From assembly GCF_006442975.2 (NCBI RefSeq), contig NZ_CP083954.1, positions 5,587,501 to 5,651,500 on the forward strand: DNA of 64,000 bases. Reading direction: 5' to 3'. This DNA is from Mesorhizobium sp. B2-1-1. GTDB taxonomy: Bacteria > Pseudomonadota > Alphaproteobacteria > Rhizobiales > Rhizobiaceae. Shown here in pieces: positions 1-8,849 of this stretch (within the stretch, counting starts at the first letter, position 1; every line of letters starts with the position of its first letter). The translations under genes and the position numbers were made by a program. Below the pieces are notes generated by a model. That model did no database searches. It saw only the letters and a program-made list of their open reading frames with translations, and was not told the DNA's origin.

Positions 1-404
1 ACGATCTCGACGGACAAGTCGGCCTGCCGCGCAACGAGCGCGGAGATGGCATCGGTGAGCAGCGGCACCGCGCCCATGATGACGCCGGCCGCCACCCGCC
101 CGCCCTGGCCACGCATGATTCCGACGATCTCGTCGCGCAGGTGCGCGAGATCCGTCTGGATCAGACGCGCATAGCGGATCACGCAATGGCCGACGGCATT
201 GGGCTCCAGGCCCCGGTTGGTGCGAACGAACAGCGGCGTGCCGAAGGTCGTCTCGATTTCCTGCAATGCCTTGCTCGCGCCCGGTTGCGTCAACGCGACC
301 TGCTGCGATGCCTTCAAAAGCGAGCCGTGCTCGCCCAGCGCGACTAGGAGCCGCAGCTGTTTCAGGTGGAGCCTGGAAATGATCGAGTGGAGCGGTGGGG
401 TCAT
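1..404 (-). CDS. LysR-family transcriptional regulator, N-terminal part (runs off left edge)
   Basis: Reading the minus strand from the ATG at 404 gives an open frame to the window edge, so the 3' end is missing. The visible 134 residues begin MTPPLHSIISRLHLKQLRLL. They contain a typical LysR winged helix-turn-helix at about residues 14-73, with the motifs ALTQPGASKALQEIE and LFVRTNRGLEPNAVG. The start of the effector-binding domain follows (GGRVAAGVIMGAVPLL). The style resembles GbpR-type regulators of sugar uptake genes, but the ligand cannot be judged from this fragment. It points away from the tetronate operon and is separated from it by about 700 bp. Confidence 0.88.
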   Translation of the reverse strand, partial: MTPPLHSIISRLHLKQLRLLVALGEHGSLLKASQQVALTQPGASKALQEIETTFGTPLFVRTNRGLEPNAVGHCVIRYARLIQTDLAHLRDEIVGIMRGQGGRVAAGVIMGAVPLLTDAISALVARQADLSVEI

Positions 405-924
405 GCCTGGATTGCGTAAATGTTATATCGAGATCACATCGACCGCAAGGATTTCAAATGAAGATCATTGGCGGTTTCGCCACCGAACAGCGGAACCCGC
501 GTGGGGCCAACCCCGCCGCTGTACCAACAGCGCGTCGGGCGAACCAGGACCCGCCAGTGCGTGGAAGGCCTCGGCGCTCGACGGCCGCGAAGGCGCCGAT
601 CGTCGTTCCGACAGTGCCGTGGGTCGCAGCAAGATGCGTAAGCTCGTCTGCCAAGTCGGCCGCCGTCTCGTCATCCCGGGCAAGCCCCCAGGGCATCGAG
701 AACTCCGACGACGCTCGCCTCGTCAGAAGATCCTCCGCGGGCCGAGTTGCCAGCCAGCGCCAAGCCAATTCGGCCGGCGGGACCGACGTCGTCTCCAGGT
801 CGCGTCAGCAGAACGGCATCACGAAGTGCCGCTTCATCGTCTACACCCCCACTGCCGCGCCGTTACCGCCGCCGCAGAAAGTTTTTTGACGAAAACTGCT
901 CGTTTTCAATCTCTCCGACCAAGA
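405..924. other. Intergenic region without a convincing gene
   Basis: About 520 bp (700 bp including the operator region to the right) lie between the LysR start and deoR. Open frames exist on both strands, but their translations are rich in Arg, Ser, Pro and Ala with no recognisable domain. No frame combines a good ribosome binding site with plausible composition. It may be decayed coding DNA, since the base composition remains high in GC until about 890. I see nothing that can be named. Confidence 0.5.
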
Positions 925-965
925 TTGACCACATTGATTAGTATATTCGGTCAAAAATCGGTCAA
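925..965. promoter_or_regulatory. Candidate DeoR operator: GGTCAA repeats upstream of deoR
   Basis: TTGACC at 925-930 is followed by two direct GGTCAA copies at 949-954 and 960-965. The two direct copies are 11 bp apart, about one helical turn, in a locally AT-rich stretch. A similar direct pair lies upstream of pdxA2 at 3142-3157. Members of the DeoR family commonly bind short tandem repeats, so autoregulation by the product of the next gene is the inferred role. Confidence 0.45.
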
Positions 966-1112
966 AATAATTCTAACGAAGCCAAAACGGTGGGAATTCG
1001 CCCACCAAGATGACAAACGATTGGGCTTGCTGGAAGGATTCATGATATTTGCGGCAGATCGCTCGCCGTGATTCAGGCGAGCGCGTTTGCGACGCCGTGC
1101 GGAGATACAAAC

Positions 1113-2012
1113 GTGGCTAGGAATGTCCGAAAATCAGCGGTGGAGGACATGGCGCCCTCGGCGTCCGCCGGGTCACGGGAAGACGATGGCGGGCGCGGAC
1201 GGGTCGATTTGATTCCAGCCAAGCGTCATGCCTTCATTCTCGAATGCCTCAAACGGCAAGGAGCTGTAGGCGTTCAGGAACTCATCGATCTCATCGGCGC
1301 ATCGCCTTCGACCATCCGGCGCGATCTCGAGATGCTTGAACGGCAGGGAGCACTGGAGCGAACGCATGGCGGGGCGATGCTTCAGCGCACGGAACTCGCC
1401 ACCTTCGAGCCGGATCTCGCCACCGCGGCGCATTTCGCCAGGGCAGAGAAAGAGGCCATCGGTGCCGCCATGATGTCGGAACTCCGCGCCGGCCAAAGCG
1501 TCATTTTCGACGCAAGCACGACCGTGCTGGAAGTCGCCCGCGCCATCGCCGCGGCGCCTATTCCGCTTACCGCCGTTACCAACAGCCTCGCGATCGCGCA
1601 GATACTTGCAACCGTGCCGGAAGTACGCCTCGTCATGCTTGGAGGCACCTGCAAGCCAGGCTCACTGACCCTGGTCGGCCAGCCCGGCGAGAATTTCCTG
1701 CGAACCATCCACGCCGATGTGGCCATTCTTGGGACCCATGCCATCACCGGAGACATGCTCACGGAGACCTCGCTAGAGGTTGCGGCGATGAAGCAGGCGA
1801 TGATCGCGGCGGCGCGCCGTGTCGTCGTGCTTGCGGACAATTCGAAGTTCACTGCCCCCAATTTCTGCACCATCTGCCGTCTGGCCGATATCCACCAGAT
1901 CATTACCGACGAGGGCATCGATCAAGCTCACCTCACCAATCTTCGGACGCTCGATGTGAACGTCCGCGTCGTGCGCGTCAGCCGTCCAGGTTCTTCAGTT
2001 GAGCGCTCTTGA
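1113..2012 (+). CDS. DeoR/GlpR-family transcriptional regulator
   Basis: The protein has an N-terminal DeoR helix-turn-helix (RHAFILECLKRQGAVGV, then SPSTIRRDLEMLERQGAL and the family signature THGGAM). A DeoR sensor domain of the phosphosugar-isomerase fold follows (FDASTTVLEVARAI, VTNSLAIAQIL, LADNSKFTAPNF). Such proteins normally repress sugar catabolic genes and respond to a phosphorylated intermediate. The GTG at 1113 was chosen because GGAG lies 8 nt upstream; GTG 1068 and ATG 1149 are in-frame alternatives. The start of the DUF1537 kinase gene overlaps its end by 14 nt, so the two are probably translationally coupled. It is the likely local regulator of the tetronate genes. Confidence 0.85.
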   Translation: MARNVRKSAVEDMAPSASAGSREDDGGRGRVDLIPAKRHAFILECLKRQGAVGVQELIDLIGASPSTIRRDLEMLERQGALERTHGGAMLQRTELATFEPDLATAAHFARAEKEAIGAAMMSELRAGQSVIFDASTTVLEVARAIAAAPIPLTAVTNSLAIAQILATVPEVRLVMLGGTCKPGSLTLVGQPGENFLRTIHADVAILGTHAITGDMLTETSLEVAAMKQAMIAAARRVVVLADNSKFTAPNFCTICRLADIHQIITDEGIDQAHLTNLRTLDVNVRVVRVSRPGSSVERS

Positions 2013-3099
2013 GGGCGTGGATATCCGGGTCGTAGCCGATGACCTGACCGGCGCCCTGGACAGCGCGGTTTCCTTCGCATCGCCCGGCCACGGCATTGGG
2101 GTGAGCTGGCGACTGGACGGTCCGTTTTCGGAGCGCATGGCTGTCGATGTCGCCACACGAGAGGGCGCCGAGGCGACGGCCGTCGCCAGGCACCGGGCGC
2201 TCGCGCCATGGCTCGCCGCCGGACAGCTGAGTTTCAAGAAGATCGACAGCCTTTTGCGCGGTCACGTCATCGCCGAAATAGAAGCCTGCATCGTCGAGGG
2301 GACGTACCAGCGCGTTGTGCTGGCGCCTGCTTTCCCGTTTCAGGGGCGCGTTACGCGCGTCGGACGCCAATGGCGGCTCGATCGCCCCGAAATGGTAGGT
2401 CCCGACCTCCTCGCCGACCTCGGCCAGCGCTTTTCGGTCGGGCGTTCAACACCGGGGGCACGGTCGGCTCATTTCATCACCCTCTACGACGCCGAAACGG
2501 ACACGGACCTGGACAAGATCGTCGCAACGGCCGGAATGCCGGAGGCACGGATCTTGTGGGTCGGTACAGGCGGCTTGGCGGCGGCACTCGCCCGGCACAT
2601 GAAAGCACCGCAGAAGCCTGCTCTTGCGTTATCCGGGCCGTTCCTTGGCCTTGTCGGCACAAATCACGAGATCACGGCGGGACAGGTGGCCGTCTTTGCC
2701 GCCGGGCATGCGGATGCGCATATCGTCGTCGAACGCGACATCGACAAAGCGAAAAAGCGCTTGGCGGAGCGTATGATGCAAGGCGCGCCATCAATTGTCA
2801 GCGTCGCTGCATCGGGTGATCGCCACGCGGTGGCGGATCATATCGGCAAGGTGTTTGCCTCGCTTCTCGAAGGTTTGCCAAGGCCCGGCACGTTGCTCGT
2901 CACTGGCGGCGAAACATTGCGGTCGGTGTGCGACAGCCTAGGCGCCGTCGAACTCACGGTCGAAAGCGAGATCGAGCCGGGGCTGCCGGTTTCCGTCATC
3001 AAAGGCGGCGTTTTCGAGGGGCTGGCCACGATTTCGAAATCGGGCGCGTTCGGCGACAGCGCCCTGCTCTGCAGGCTTGCCGCTCTCGCGCGTCCCTGA
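1999..3099 (+). CDS. Four-carbon acid sugar kinase (DUF1537 family, D-threonate/erythronate kinase-like)
   Basis: The protein has 366 residues starting at a TTG. The N-terminal substrate-binding domain opens with the DUF1537 signature VVADDLTGALDSAVSFA (residues 10-26). The FKKIDSLLRGHV motif follows near residues 75-86. The C-terminal nucleotide-binding domain carries LLVTGGETLRSV. The family phosphorylates C4 acid sugars such as D-threonate or D-erythronate at the 4-OH. The following pdxA2 gene supplies the dehydrogenase that normally oxidises the product. Its length is shorter than the roughly 420 residues usual for DtnK/OtnK types. The substrate stereochemistry cannot be decided from sequence alone. 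Confidence 0.85.
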   Translation: MSALEGVDIRVVADDLTGALDSAVSFASPGHGIGVSWRLDGPFSERMAVDVATREGAEATAVARHRALAPWLAAGQLSFKKIDSLLRGHVIAEIEACIVEGTYQRVVLAPAFPFQGRVTRVGRQWRLDRPEMVGPDLLADLGQRFSVGRSTPGARSAHFITLYDAETDTDLDKIVATAGMPEARILWVGTGGLAAALARHMKAPQKPALALSGPFLGLVGTNHEITAGQVAVFAAGHADAHIVVERDIDKAKKRLAERMMQGAPSIVSVAASGDRHAVADHIGKVFASLLEGLPRPGTLLVTGGETLRSVCDSLGAVELTVESEIEPGLPVSVIKGGVFEGLATISKSGAFGDSALLCRLAALARP

Positions 3100-3141
3100 T
3101 CAAAACGATCGCCGGCGAAGCCGCGGTACATCCGCCTTGCC

Positions 3142-3157
3142 GGTCAAATAGCGTCAA
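3142..3157. promoter_or_regulatory. Second candidate DeoR operator upstream of pdxA2
   Basis: GGTCAA at 3142-3147 is followed 10 bp later by CGTCAA at 3152-3157, both in the same direction as the repeats at 949-965. The site lies in the 194-bp gap between the kinase gene and pdxA2, where a separate promoter would be expected. The match suggests co-regulation of the two transcription units by the DeoR protein. Confidence 0.4.
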
Positions 3158-3293
3158 AAAGCACTGCGAAGCCGGGTGTGGTCGAGATTTCAGCCCGCAA
3201 AGGGAGAGATGCGAGCCCGATCAGCCGTGAAGTTTGATTGCGAATGATCGCGAAAGAAAACTATTGCGCATATATGGCCAGAAGGATTAGAAG

Positions 3294-4355
3294 ATGATCA
3301 CAATTGACCGATATGGAGTGTTTATGTCTGGTCCAAGGCTCGGCATCACTATGGGTGATCCCGCGGGCATCGGCCCCGAGATCATCGCGAAGGCATGCGC
3401 ACGGCTGAAACCGCGCCTGGCCGACGGGTCACTGTCGCTTCTCATCATCGGCAGCGCCACCGCGATGCGCGCGATGGAGTCCATTTCAGGACGTATCGAG
3501 CGGGAAGAACCGTCGGCTTCGGCCGCCAGACCTTTTCCGCCCGTGGCCATTCTTGAGGCCGGACCAGAGCGGACACCCATAGAGACAGGCGTCATGTCGG
3601 CCGAAGGCGGGCGCCTTGCCTACCTGGCCATCGAGAAGGCTGTTCGCCTGGCCCAGGCCGGCTCGATTGCGGGTATCGTTACGGCCCCCCTCAACAAGGA
3701 AGCGCTCAACCTGGCCGGCTATCACTATGCCGGCCATACCGACATGCTGGCAGAACTGACAGGCGCACGCGATTCCGTGATGATGCTTGCCCATGGGGAT
3801 TTTCGCGTCAGCCATGTCTCGACCCATGTGGCGCTGGCTCAGGTTCCATCGAAACTGACCGAACCCCGATTGCGGCGGGTGATCCAGTTGACCGTCGAGG
3901 CATTGCAGGGCCTCGACATTGCGCATCCGCGCATTGCGATTGCCGCGCTCAACCCGCACGCTGGCGAAGGCGGCATTTTCGGTCGTGAGGACATCGACAT
4001 CACGACCCCGGTCGTCGCCTCTTACACATCGCCCGATTTCACCGTGGTTGGACCTGTTCCGGGCGACACGGTCTTCGTCAAGCTACGTGCGCGTCAGTAT
4101 GACGCGGTGGTCGCGATGTATCACGATCAGGGCCATGTTCCGGTGAAACTGCTCGGCTTCAATGTCGATCCCGCGACCGGTGAGTGGAAAGCGCTCTCCG
4201 GTGTCAATGTGACGCTCGGCCTTCCGATCATCCGCACCTCCGTGGACCACGGCACGGCCTTCGATATCGCCGGCAAGGGCATCGCCAACGAGGACAGCCT
4301 GGTCGAGGCGATCGAGTTCGCCGTCCAGATGGCCGCGGCAAAATCCAAACCTTAG
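3294..4355 (+). CDS. pdxA2: 4-phospho-D-threonate / D-erythronate 3-dehydrogenase (PdxA2 family)
   Basis: This PdxA-fold protein of 353 residues has the opening motif LGITMGDPAGIGPE, the HYAGHTDMLAEL segment, and metal/substrate histidines in MLAHGDFRVSHVSTHVAL and MYHDQGHVPVKLLGF. It ends with DHGTAFDIAGKG. Biosynthetic PdxA oxidises 4-phosphohydroxythreonine. PdxA2 paralogues next to DUF1537 kinases oxidise and decarboxylate 4-phospho-tetronates to dihydroxyacetone phosphate and CO2, using NAD. Context favours the catabolic role. ATG 3294 has AAGGA 7 nt upstream; ATG 3324 (MSGPRLGITMGD), with GGAG 5 nt upstream, is equally plausible. Confidence 0.85.
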   Translation: MITIDRYGVFMSGPRLGITMGDPAGIGPEIIAKACARLKPRLADGSLSLLIIGSATAMRAMESISGRIEREEPSASAARPFPPVAILEAGPERTPIETGVMSAEGGRLAYLAIEKAVRLAQAGSIAGIVTAPLNKEALNLAGYHYAGHTDMLAELTGARDSVMMLAHGDFRVSHVSTHVALAQVPSKLTEPRLRRVIQLTVEALQGLDIAHPRIAIAALNPHAGEGGIFGREDIDITTPVVASYTSPDFTVVGPVPGDTVFVKLRARQYDAVVAMYHDQGHVPVKLLGFNVDPATGEWKALSGVNVTLGLPIIRTSVDHGTAFDIAGKGIANEDSLVEAIEFAVQMAAAKSKP

Positions 4356-4396
4356 GCACCGGCACGCCTGCAACGCACGAAGAAGCGGATCGAACC

Positions 4397-5881
4397 ATGG
4401 CTGTAGAGAAGTCCCATCTCATGCTGATCGACGGCAGATTTGTCACCGGCGAAGCCGGCACGCGCCCGGTGATCAACCCGGCCAACGGCAAGGTTTTTGT
4501 CGACGTGCCCGAGGCAAGTCCGGATCAGGCTCGCCAGGCGATAGAGGCAGCCCGTAAGGCGCAGAAAGCCTGGGGGCTCAAATCACCCCTCGCCCGTGCG
4601 GCGATCATGAAGCGGATCGCGGTCTTGATCCGGCAGAACACCCGACATCTGGCCGAGGTGGTCGTCAGGGAACAAGGCAAGCCGATCAATGAGGCCATGG
4701 GTGAAGTGGGCGGTGCGGCCGAGTTCTTCGACTACTACGCCGAGTTTGCCCGCCGCATTCAAGGTGAGATCCTGCCATCCGACTACGCGGGAGAGCAGGT
4801 CTGGATCCAGCGCGTACCCGTAGGCGTCGTCGCCGCCATCATTCCCTGGAATTATCCGAGCGCCCTGGTCAGCCGAAAGGTGGCGCCCGCCATGATCGCC
4901 GGCGACACCATCGTCCTCAAACCGCATGAAGACACGCCGCTTTCGGCGCTCGAAATGGCTCGCATCTTTGTGGAAGCGGGCGTGCCGGACGGCGTCGTCA
5001 ACATCATAACAGGACGAGGCGAAACCATAGGCGAGGTGCTGTGCACGGAACCCGGCGTCGACCTCATCACCATGACCGGAAGCGTGCCGACCGGCAAGCG
5101 CATCATGGCGAATGCTTCGCGCAACCTGACGCCCGTTTCGCTGGAGCTTGGCGGCAAGGCACCCTTCATCGTCCTGGCCGATGCCGATCTCGACCTGGCG
5201 GTGCGGTCGGCGGCCACTTCGCGCTACATGAATTGCGGGCAGGTCTGCATATGCAACGAACGCACGCTCGTTCACCGTTCGATTTACGATCAGTTCGTCA
5301 CGCGCTTCGTGGAGTTCTCGAAGTCGCTGGTCGTCGGTGACCCGATGCAGGCGAATACCGATATCGGTCCCAAAGTCAGCCGTGAGGAATTGGAAAAGGT
5401 CGAGGTGGTCCTGGCGGAAGCCGTCGCGGGCGGCGCGAAGCTGGCGCTGGCCGGCGGACGCCCGGCCAAGGCGCCGATCGACGGCGGCTACTGGCTCAAT
5501 CCGACCGTATTGACCGACGTGACGCCCGACATGCCGATCATGACGCGGGAAATCTTCGGCCCGGTCGTGCCGATCATGCCCTTCGACACCTTCGAGGAGG
5601 CAGTCAGCATCGCCAATACCAGTCGCTATGGCCTGTCGGCCTATCTTTTCACCAACGATCTTGGTCGCATCATGAAGGCCGTCAACGAGGTTTCGTTTGG
5701 CGAAATCTATGTGAACCGGATCGGGCCAGAAATGCTGCAGGGCTTCCATGTCGGCTTCCGCGAGAGCGGATTGGGCGGTGACGACGGCGTACACGGGCTC
5801 GAGAGCTACATGCGCAAGAAGACGGTCTACGTGAATTACTCGGGTGCCGCCACGGCGGCATTGATGCCTTACGGGCGCTGA
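4397..5881 (+). CDS. NAD-dependent aldehyde dehydrogenase (AldA-like)
   Basis: The protein has 494 residues, normal for the ALDH superfamily. Key motifs are IIPWNYPSALV (cofactor-binding entry), LKPHEDTPLSA, TGSVPTGKRIM, the general base Glu250 in SLELGGKAPFIVL, and catalytic Cys284 in NCGQVCICNERT. EIFGPVVP lies further on. Overall it resembles E. coli AldA (lactaldehyde/glycolaldehyde dehydrogenase). It begins 41 nt after pdxA2. In this operon it may oxidise an imported aldotetrose or another hydroxyaldehyde to the acid taken by the kinase; that role is inferred. The frame is open upstream to 4184 inside pdxA2, but the ATG at 4397 is the sensible start. Confidence 0.88.
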   Translation: MAVEKSHLMLIDGRFVTGEAGTRPVINPANGKVFVDVPEASPDQARQAIEAARKAQKAWGLKSPLARAAIMKRIAVLIRQNTRHLAEVVVREQGKPINEAMGEVGGAAEFFDYYAEFARRIQGEILPSDYAGEQVWIQRVPVGVVAAIIPWNYPSALVSRKVAPAMIAGDTIVLKPHEDTPLSALEMARIFVEAGVPDGVVNIITGRGETIGEVLCTEPGVDLITMTGSVPTGKRIMANASRNLTPVSLELGGKAPFIVLADADLDLAVRSAATSRYMNCGQVCICNERTLVHRSIYDQFVTRFVEFSKSLVVGDPMQANTDIGPKVSREELEKVEVVLAEAVAGGAKLALAGGRPAKAPIDGGYWLNPTVLTDVTPDMPIMTREIFGPVVPIMPFDTFEEAVSIANTSRYGLSAYLFTNDLGRIMKAVNEVSFGEIYVNRIGPEMLQGFHVGFRESGLGGDDGVHGLESYMRKKTVYVNYSGAATAALMPYGR

Positions 5882-5957
5882 ACAGCGCCCAGCCAGTACG
5901 ACCAGCCAGGTCGCTACCCGGCCGCAATGGCCGTTTCATCTCATCGGGAGGAATAAA

Positions 5958-7100
5958 ATGCACTATCGTGGATTCATGGCGGCGGCTTTGGCCGTGGCAC
6001 TATCAGGACTGGCCGCATCTTCGGCGATCGCCGACGACACCATTCCACCGGAAGCAAAGGCATTGCTTGAGCCGTTGCCCCTGTCGCCGAGAGGCCAACC
6101 CGTTCCGGGCTTCCCTGACGGTCCACCGGCGGTGTCGCCAGACGTGCTGAAATTCTCCGATGCCGATCTTGCAAAGCTGAAGGCCGGAAAGTTCACCGCC
6201 GGGCTGGTGATGCACACGATGGATGCCGGCTGGCCTCAATTGCAGGTGGCCGGGATCTCGAACACGCTCAAGGACCTTGGCATCGAGGTTGTCGGAACCA
6301 CCGACGCCAAGTTCCAGCCCGGCCAGCAGATCAGCGATCTCGAGCAGATGATCGCACGCAAGCCGGATGTGATCTTCTCGATCCCGATCGATCCGAAGTC
6401 CGAATCCGAAGCCTACAAGAAGGCGGCGGCAGCCGGCATCAAGCTGGTTTTCATGGACAATGTTCCGGTCGATATGGCGCCGGGCAAGGACTATGTGTCC
6501 GTTGTCGCTTCCGACAATGAGAAGAACGCCTATTTCGCCGCGCAGGAACTTGTCGGGGCCATTGGCGGCAAGGGCGAGGTCGGCATCATCACGCTGGTCT
6601 ATGACTATTACTACTCTGTCGCGGCCCGCAAGGTCGGCGCACTCAAGGCATTCGGCGAACACCCCGACATCAAGGTCGCGGACGTCGGTACCTTCACCGC
6701 GCCTGAGAAGGCCTACGAGGTCGCCACCGCCATGTTGACGGCGCATCCCGACATGAAGGGCATTTTCGTTGCCTGGGACACGCCTGCGCAGCAGGTCGTG
6801 GCCGCGGCCAAGACACTCGGCCGCGACATTGTCATCACCACGAATGACATTGCCGCAGACAGCGCGCTGAACGTTGCACGTGGCGAGTTTCTGGCCGTGG
6901 GTGCGCAACGCCCCTACGACCAGGGTGTCGCGGAGGCCAAGGCGGCCGCGCTTGCACTGCTTGGACATGACGTCCCGCCGTACATTTCGGTACCGACGTT
7001 GCGCGTCAAGAAGCTCGACCTTCTCAGTGCCCTCAAGCAGGTCACCAAGGAAGATGCGCCGGCTTCGGTGGTGAAAATCTGCAACGGCGAGTGCTTCTAG
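5958..7100 (+). CDS. Sugar ABC transporter substrate-binding protein (RbsB-type)
   Basis: The protein has 380 residues with a clear signal peptide (MHYRGFMAAALAVALSGLAASSAIA). A periplasmic-binding-protein type I fold follows: GLVMHTMDAGWPQLQVAGI, ARKPDVIFSIPIDP, VFMDNVPV, VSVVASDNEKNAYFAAQ. A strong site, GGGAGGAATAAA, precedes the ATG. The roughly 45 residues between the signal peptide and the first core strand (proline-rich PLSPRGQPVPGFPDGPPAV) are longer than in ribose-binding proteins. It is the receptor for the ATPase and permease downstream. Its ligand is inferred to be the four-carbon sugar or acid processed by the upstream enzymes. Confidence 0.9.
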   Translation: MHYRGFMAAALAVALSGLAASSAIADDTIPPEAKALLEPLPLSPRGQPVPGFPDGPPAVSPDVLKFSDADLAKLKAGKFTAGLVMHTMDAGWPQLQVAGISNTLKDLGIEVVGTTDAKFQPGQQISDLEQMIARKPDVIFSIPIDPKSESEAYKKAAAAGIKLVFMDNVPVDMAPGKDYVSVVASDNEKNAYFAAQELVGAIGGKGEVGIITLVYDYYYSVAARKVGALKAFGEHPDIKVADVGTFTAPEKAYEVATAMLTAHPDMKGIFVAWDTPAQQVVAAAKTLGRDIVITTNDIAADSALNVARGEFLAVGAQRPYDQGVAEAKAAALALLGHDVPPYISVPTLRVKKLDLLSALKQVTKEDAPASVVKICNGECF

Positions 7101-7200
7101 AGCAGTTCACCGTTTCACGGAAACGGCGAACCGCTCTGTCTCTTTGTTTTTGCGCAATTCCAGACGGAAAACCGTACACACTTTTCCTGGAATTGCTCTG
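7101..7200. repeat. Dispersed palindromic intergenic repeat with stem-loop after the binding-protein gene
   Basis: Just after the stop at 7100, GTTCACCGTTTC and GAAACGGCGAAC form a 12-bp stem with one mismatch and an ACG loop. A second imperfect inverted repeat follows (CAATTCCAG ... CTGGAATTG). A diverged copy with the same order of blocks is at 24572-24655, and the CAATTCC block recurs near 61820. It resembles the RIME-like mosaic repeats of rhizobia. In this position it would also act as an intercistronic mRNA hairpin. Confidence 0.65.
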
Positions 7201-7265
7201 GCTCCTTCTTTCGCCGGCGGGCCGCAGCAGTCCGCCGGCGCTCCCCGAGCGATCGAGAAATCGTC

Positions 7266-8849
7266 ATGGCCGAAGCGAAAACTTCAACGTCCCAGCGCCC
7301 TATCGTAACGATGCAACGCATCGGCAAGTCGTTTGGCGCGAACCGCGTGCTGTCGGACATTTCGTTCGAGGTCAAGGCCGGCGAAACGCATGCACTGCTC
7401 GGCGAAAATGGTGCGGGCAAGTCGACGCTCATGAAGATCCTCATGGGCGCGTATCGGACGGACGAAGGCCGGATTCTGTTCGACGGCGAGGATGTCACCG
7501 CCCTGTCGCTTCGAGAGAGGATCGATCGCGGGATCGCAATGATCTTCCAGGAGCTGAGCGTCTTGCCGAACCGTTCGGTTGCCGAAAACCTGTTTATCCT
7601 TCGCGAGCCGCTCGCCTTCGGCCGACGTGTCGATGCCAGAAAAATGCTGCGCGAGGCCCGGGCTCTGATCGGGCGATATGCCTTCTCGCTCGATGCTTCG
7701 GCACGTGTGGGCGACCTGGCGTTCGCTCAGCGCCAGATGGTCGAGATTCTCAAAGCGATCTCGCGGGGCGCCAAGCTGCTCGTAATGGACGAGCCGACTT
7801 CGTCCCTGACCATCCATGAGGAGGAAACGCTTTTTCGGACAATCGGTCAGCTCAAGCAGAACGGAATCGGTATCGTCTACATCAGCCATCGCATGGCCGA
7901 TGTGCTGCAGCTTTCGGATCGCATCTCGATCATCAAGGATGGACGTCTGGTCGGTCCGCTCGATCCGGAGAAGACGTCCATCGAGGATATCGCGGCGTTG
8001 ATGTCCCGGCCCAAGGTCCAAACGCCTTCCCCCGCCGCAGCCGCGCCAGCAAATCGGCAGCCTGCAACGCCCGCCGGGACGCCGGCTCTTGAGGTCCGTG
8101 ACCTTGCCACCTCGCGCAAACTGTCCGGCGTGTCGTTCTCGATCGGCCCGGGCGAGATCGTCGGCCTTGCCGGGCTTGTCGGCAGTGGCCGCTCGACCCT
8201 GGGCAAGGCCTTGTTCGGCATCCTTCCGGATGTAACCGGCCACATCGCCGTCGGGAGCGACCCCGTCCAGCCGGGCAGTGTCAGCAGGGCCATCGCTGCC
8301 GGTATCGCGCTTGTCCCCGAAGACCGTCGGCTCGAAGGTCTTGTGGGTGGACGTTCGATCGAGGAGAACCTCGCACTTCCCCGCCTTTCCGAGTTCTCGC
8401 TGGCGGGTCCGTTCGGGCCGATGGCGAAGGCCCGGATAACGGCTCTGTTCAGACAATACCGGGACGATCTCAGTATCCTGTGCCGCGGTCCCTTACAGAA
8501 AGCCCAGGAGCTTTCGGGCGGCAATCAGCAGAAGATCGTCTTCGCCAAATGGCTGGCCATGAAGCCGAAGCTGTTGATCCTCGACGAACCAACCTCCGGC
8601 GTCGACATCAATGCCAAGCGCGATATGCGCGAACTTGTGCGCCGCACGGCCGGCGAAGGCGTCGCCGTGCTGCTCATTTCTTCGGAACTCGAAGAACTCC
8701 TGGATTTGTCCGATCGCATTCTGGTGATGGCGCAAGGGCGGATCACGCGCAGCATCGATCGCGCGGACGACGAGACAAAACTTCGCGCGTTGCTGCAGGC
8801 CGAGGCGGCCAGACAAGCCAGTGCGCGCGCCCAGGGAGTTGCAGCATGA
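7266..8849 (+). CDS. Sugar ABC transporter ATP-binding protein (RbsA-type, two ATPase domains)
   Basis: The protein has 527 residues with two nucleotide-binding domains. The first has Walker A GENGAGKST and Walker B LLVMDEPTSSL. Its signature region is AFAQRQMVEI, which departs from LSGGQ as is usual for domain 1 of this family. The second has the degenerate Walker A GLVGSGRST, the signature LSGGNQQKIVFAKWL and Walker B LLILDEPTSGVD. An Ala/Pro-rich linker joins the halves near residues 255-275. It powers uptake through the permease whose start overlaps its stop by 4 nt. The CUT2 arrangement (one double ATPase, one homodimeric permease) fits ribose-like or polyol substrates. Confidence 0.92.
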   Translation: MAEAKTSTSQRPIVTMQRIGKSFGANRVLSDISFEVKAGETHALLGENGAGKSTLMKILMGAYRTDEGRILFDGEDVTALSLRERIDRGIAMIFQELSVLPNRSVAENLFILREPLAFGRRVDARKMLREARALIGRYAFSLDASARVGDLAFAQRQMVEILKAISRGAKLLVMDEPTSSLTIHEEETLFRTIGQLKQNGIGIVYISHRMADVLQLSDRISIIKDGRLVGPLDPEKTSIEDIAALMSRPKVQTPSPAAAAPANRQPATPAGTPALEVRDLATSRKLSGVSFSIGPGEIVGLAGLVGSGRSTLGKALFGILPDVTGHIAVGSDPVQPGSVSRAIAAGIALVPEDRRLEGLVGGRSIEENLALPRLSEFSLAGPFGPMAKARITALFRQYRDDLSILCRGPLQKAQELSGGNQQKIVFAKWLAMKPKLLILDEPTSGVDINAKRDMRELVRRTAGEGVAVLLISSELEELLDLSDRILVMAQGRITRSIDRADDETKLRALLQAEAARQASARAQGVAA

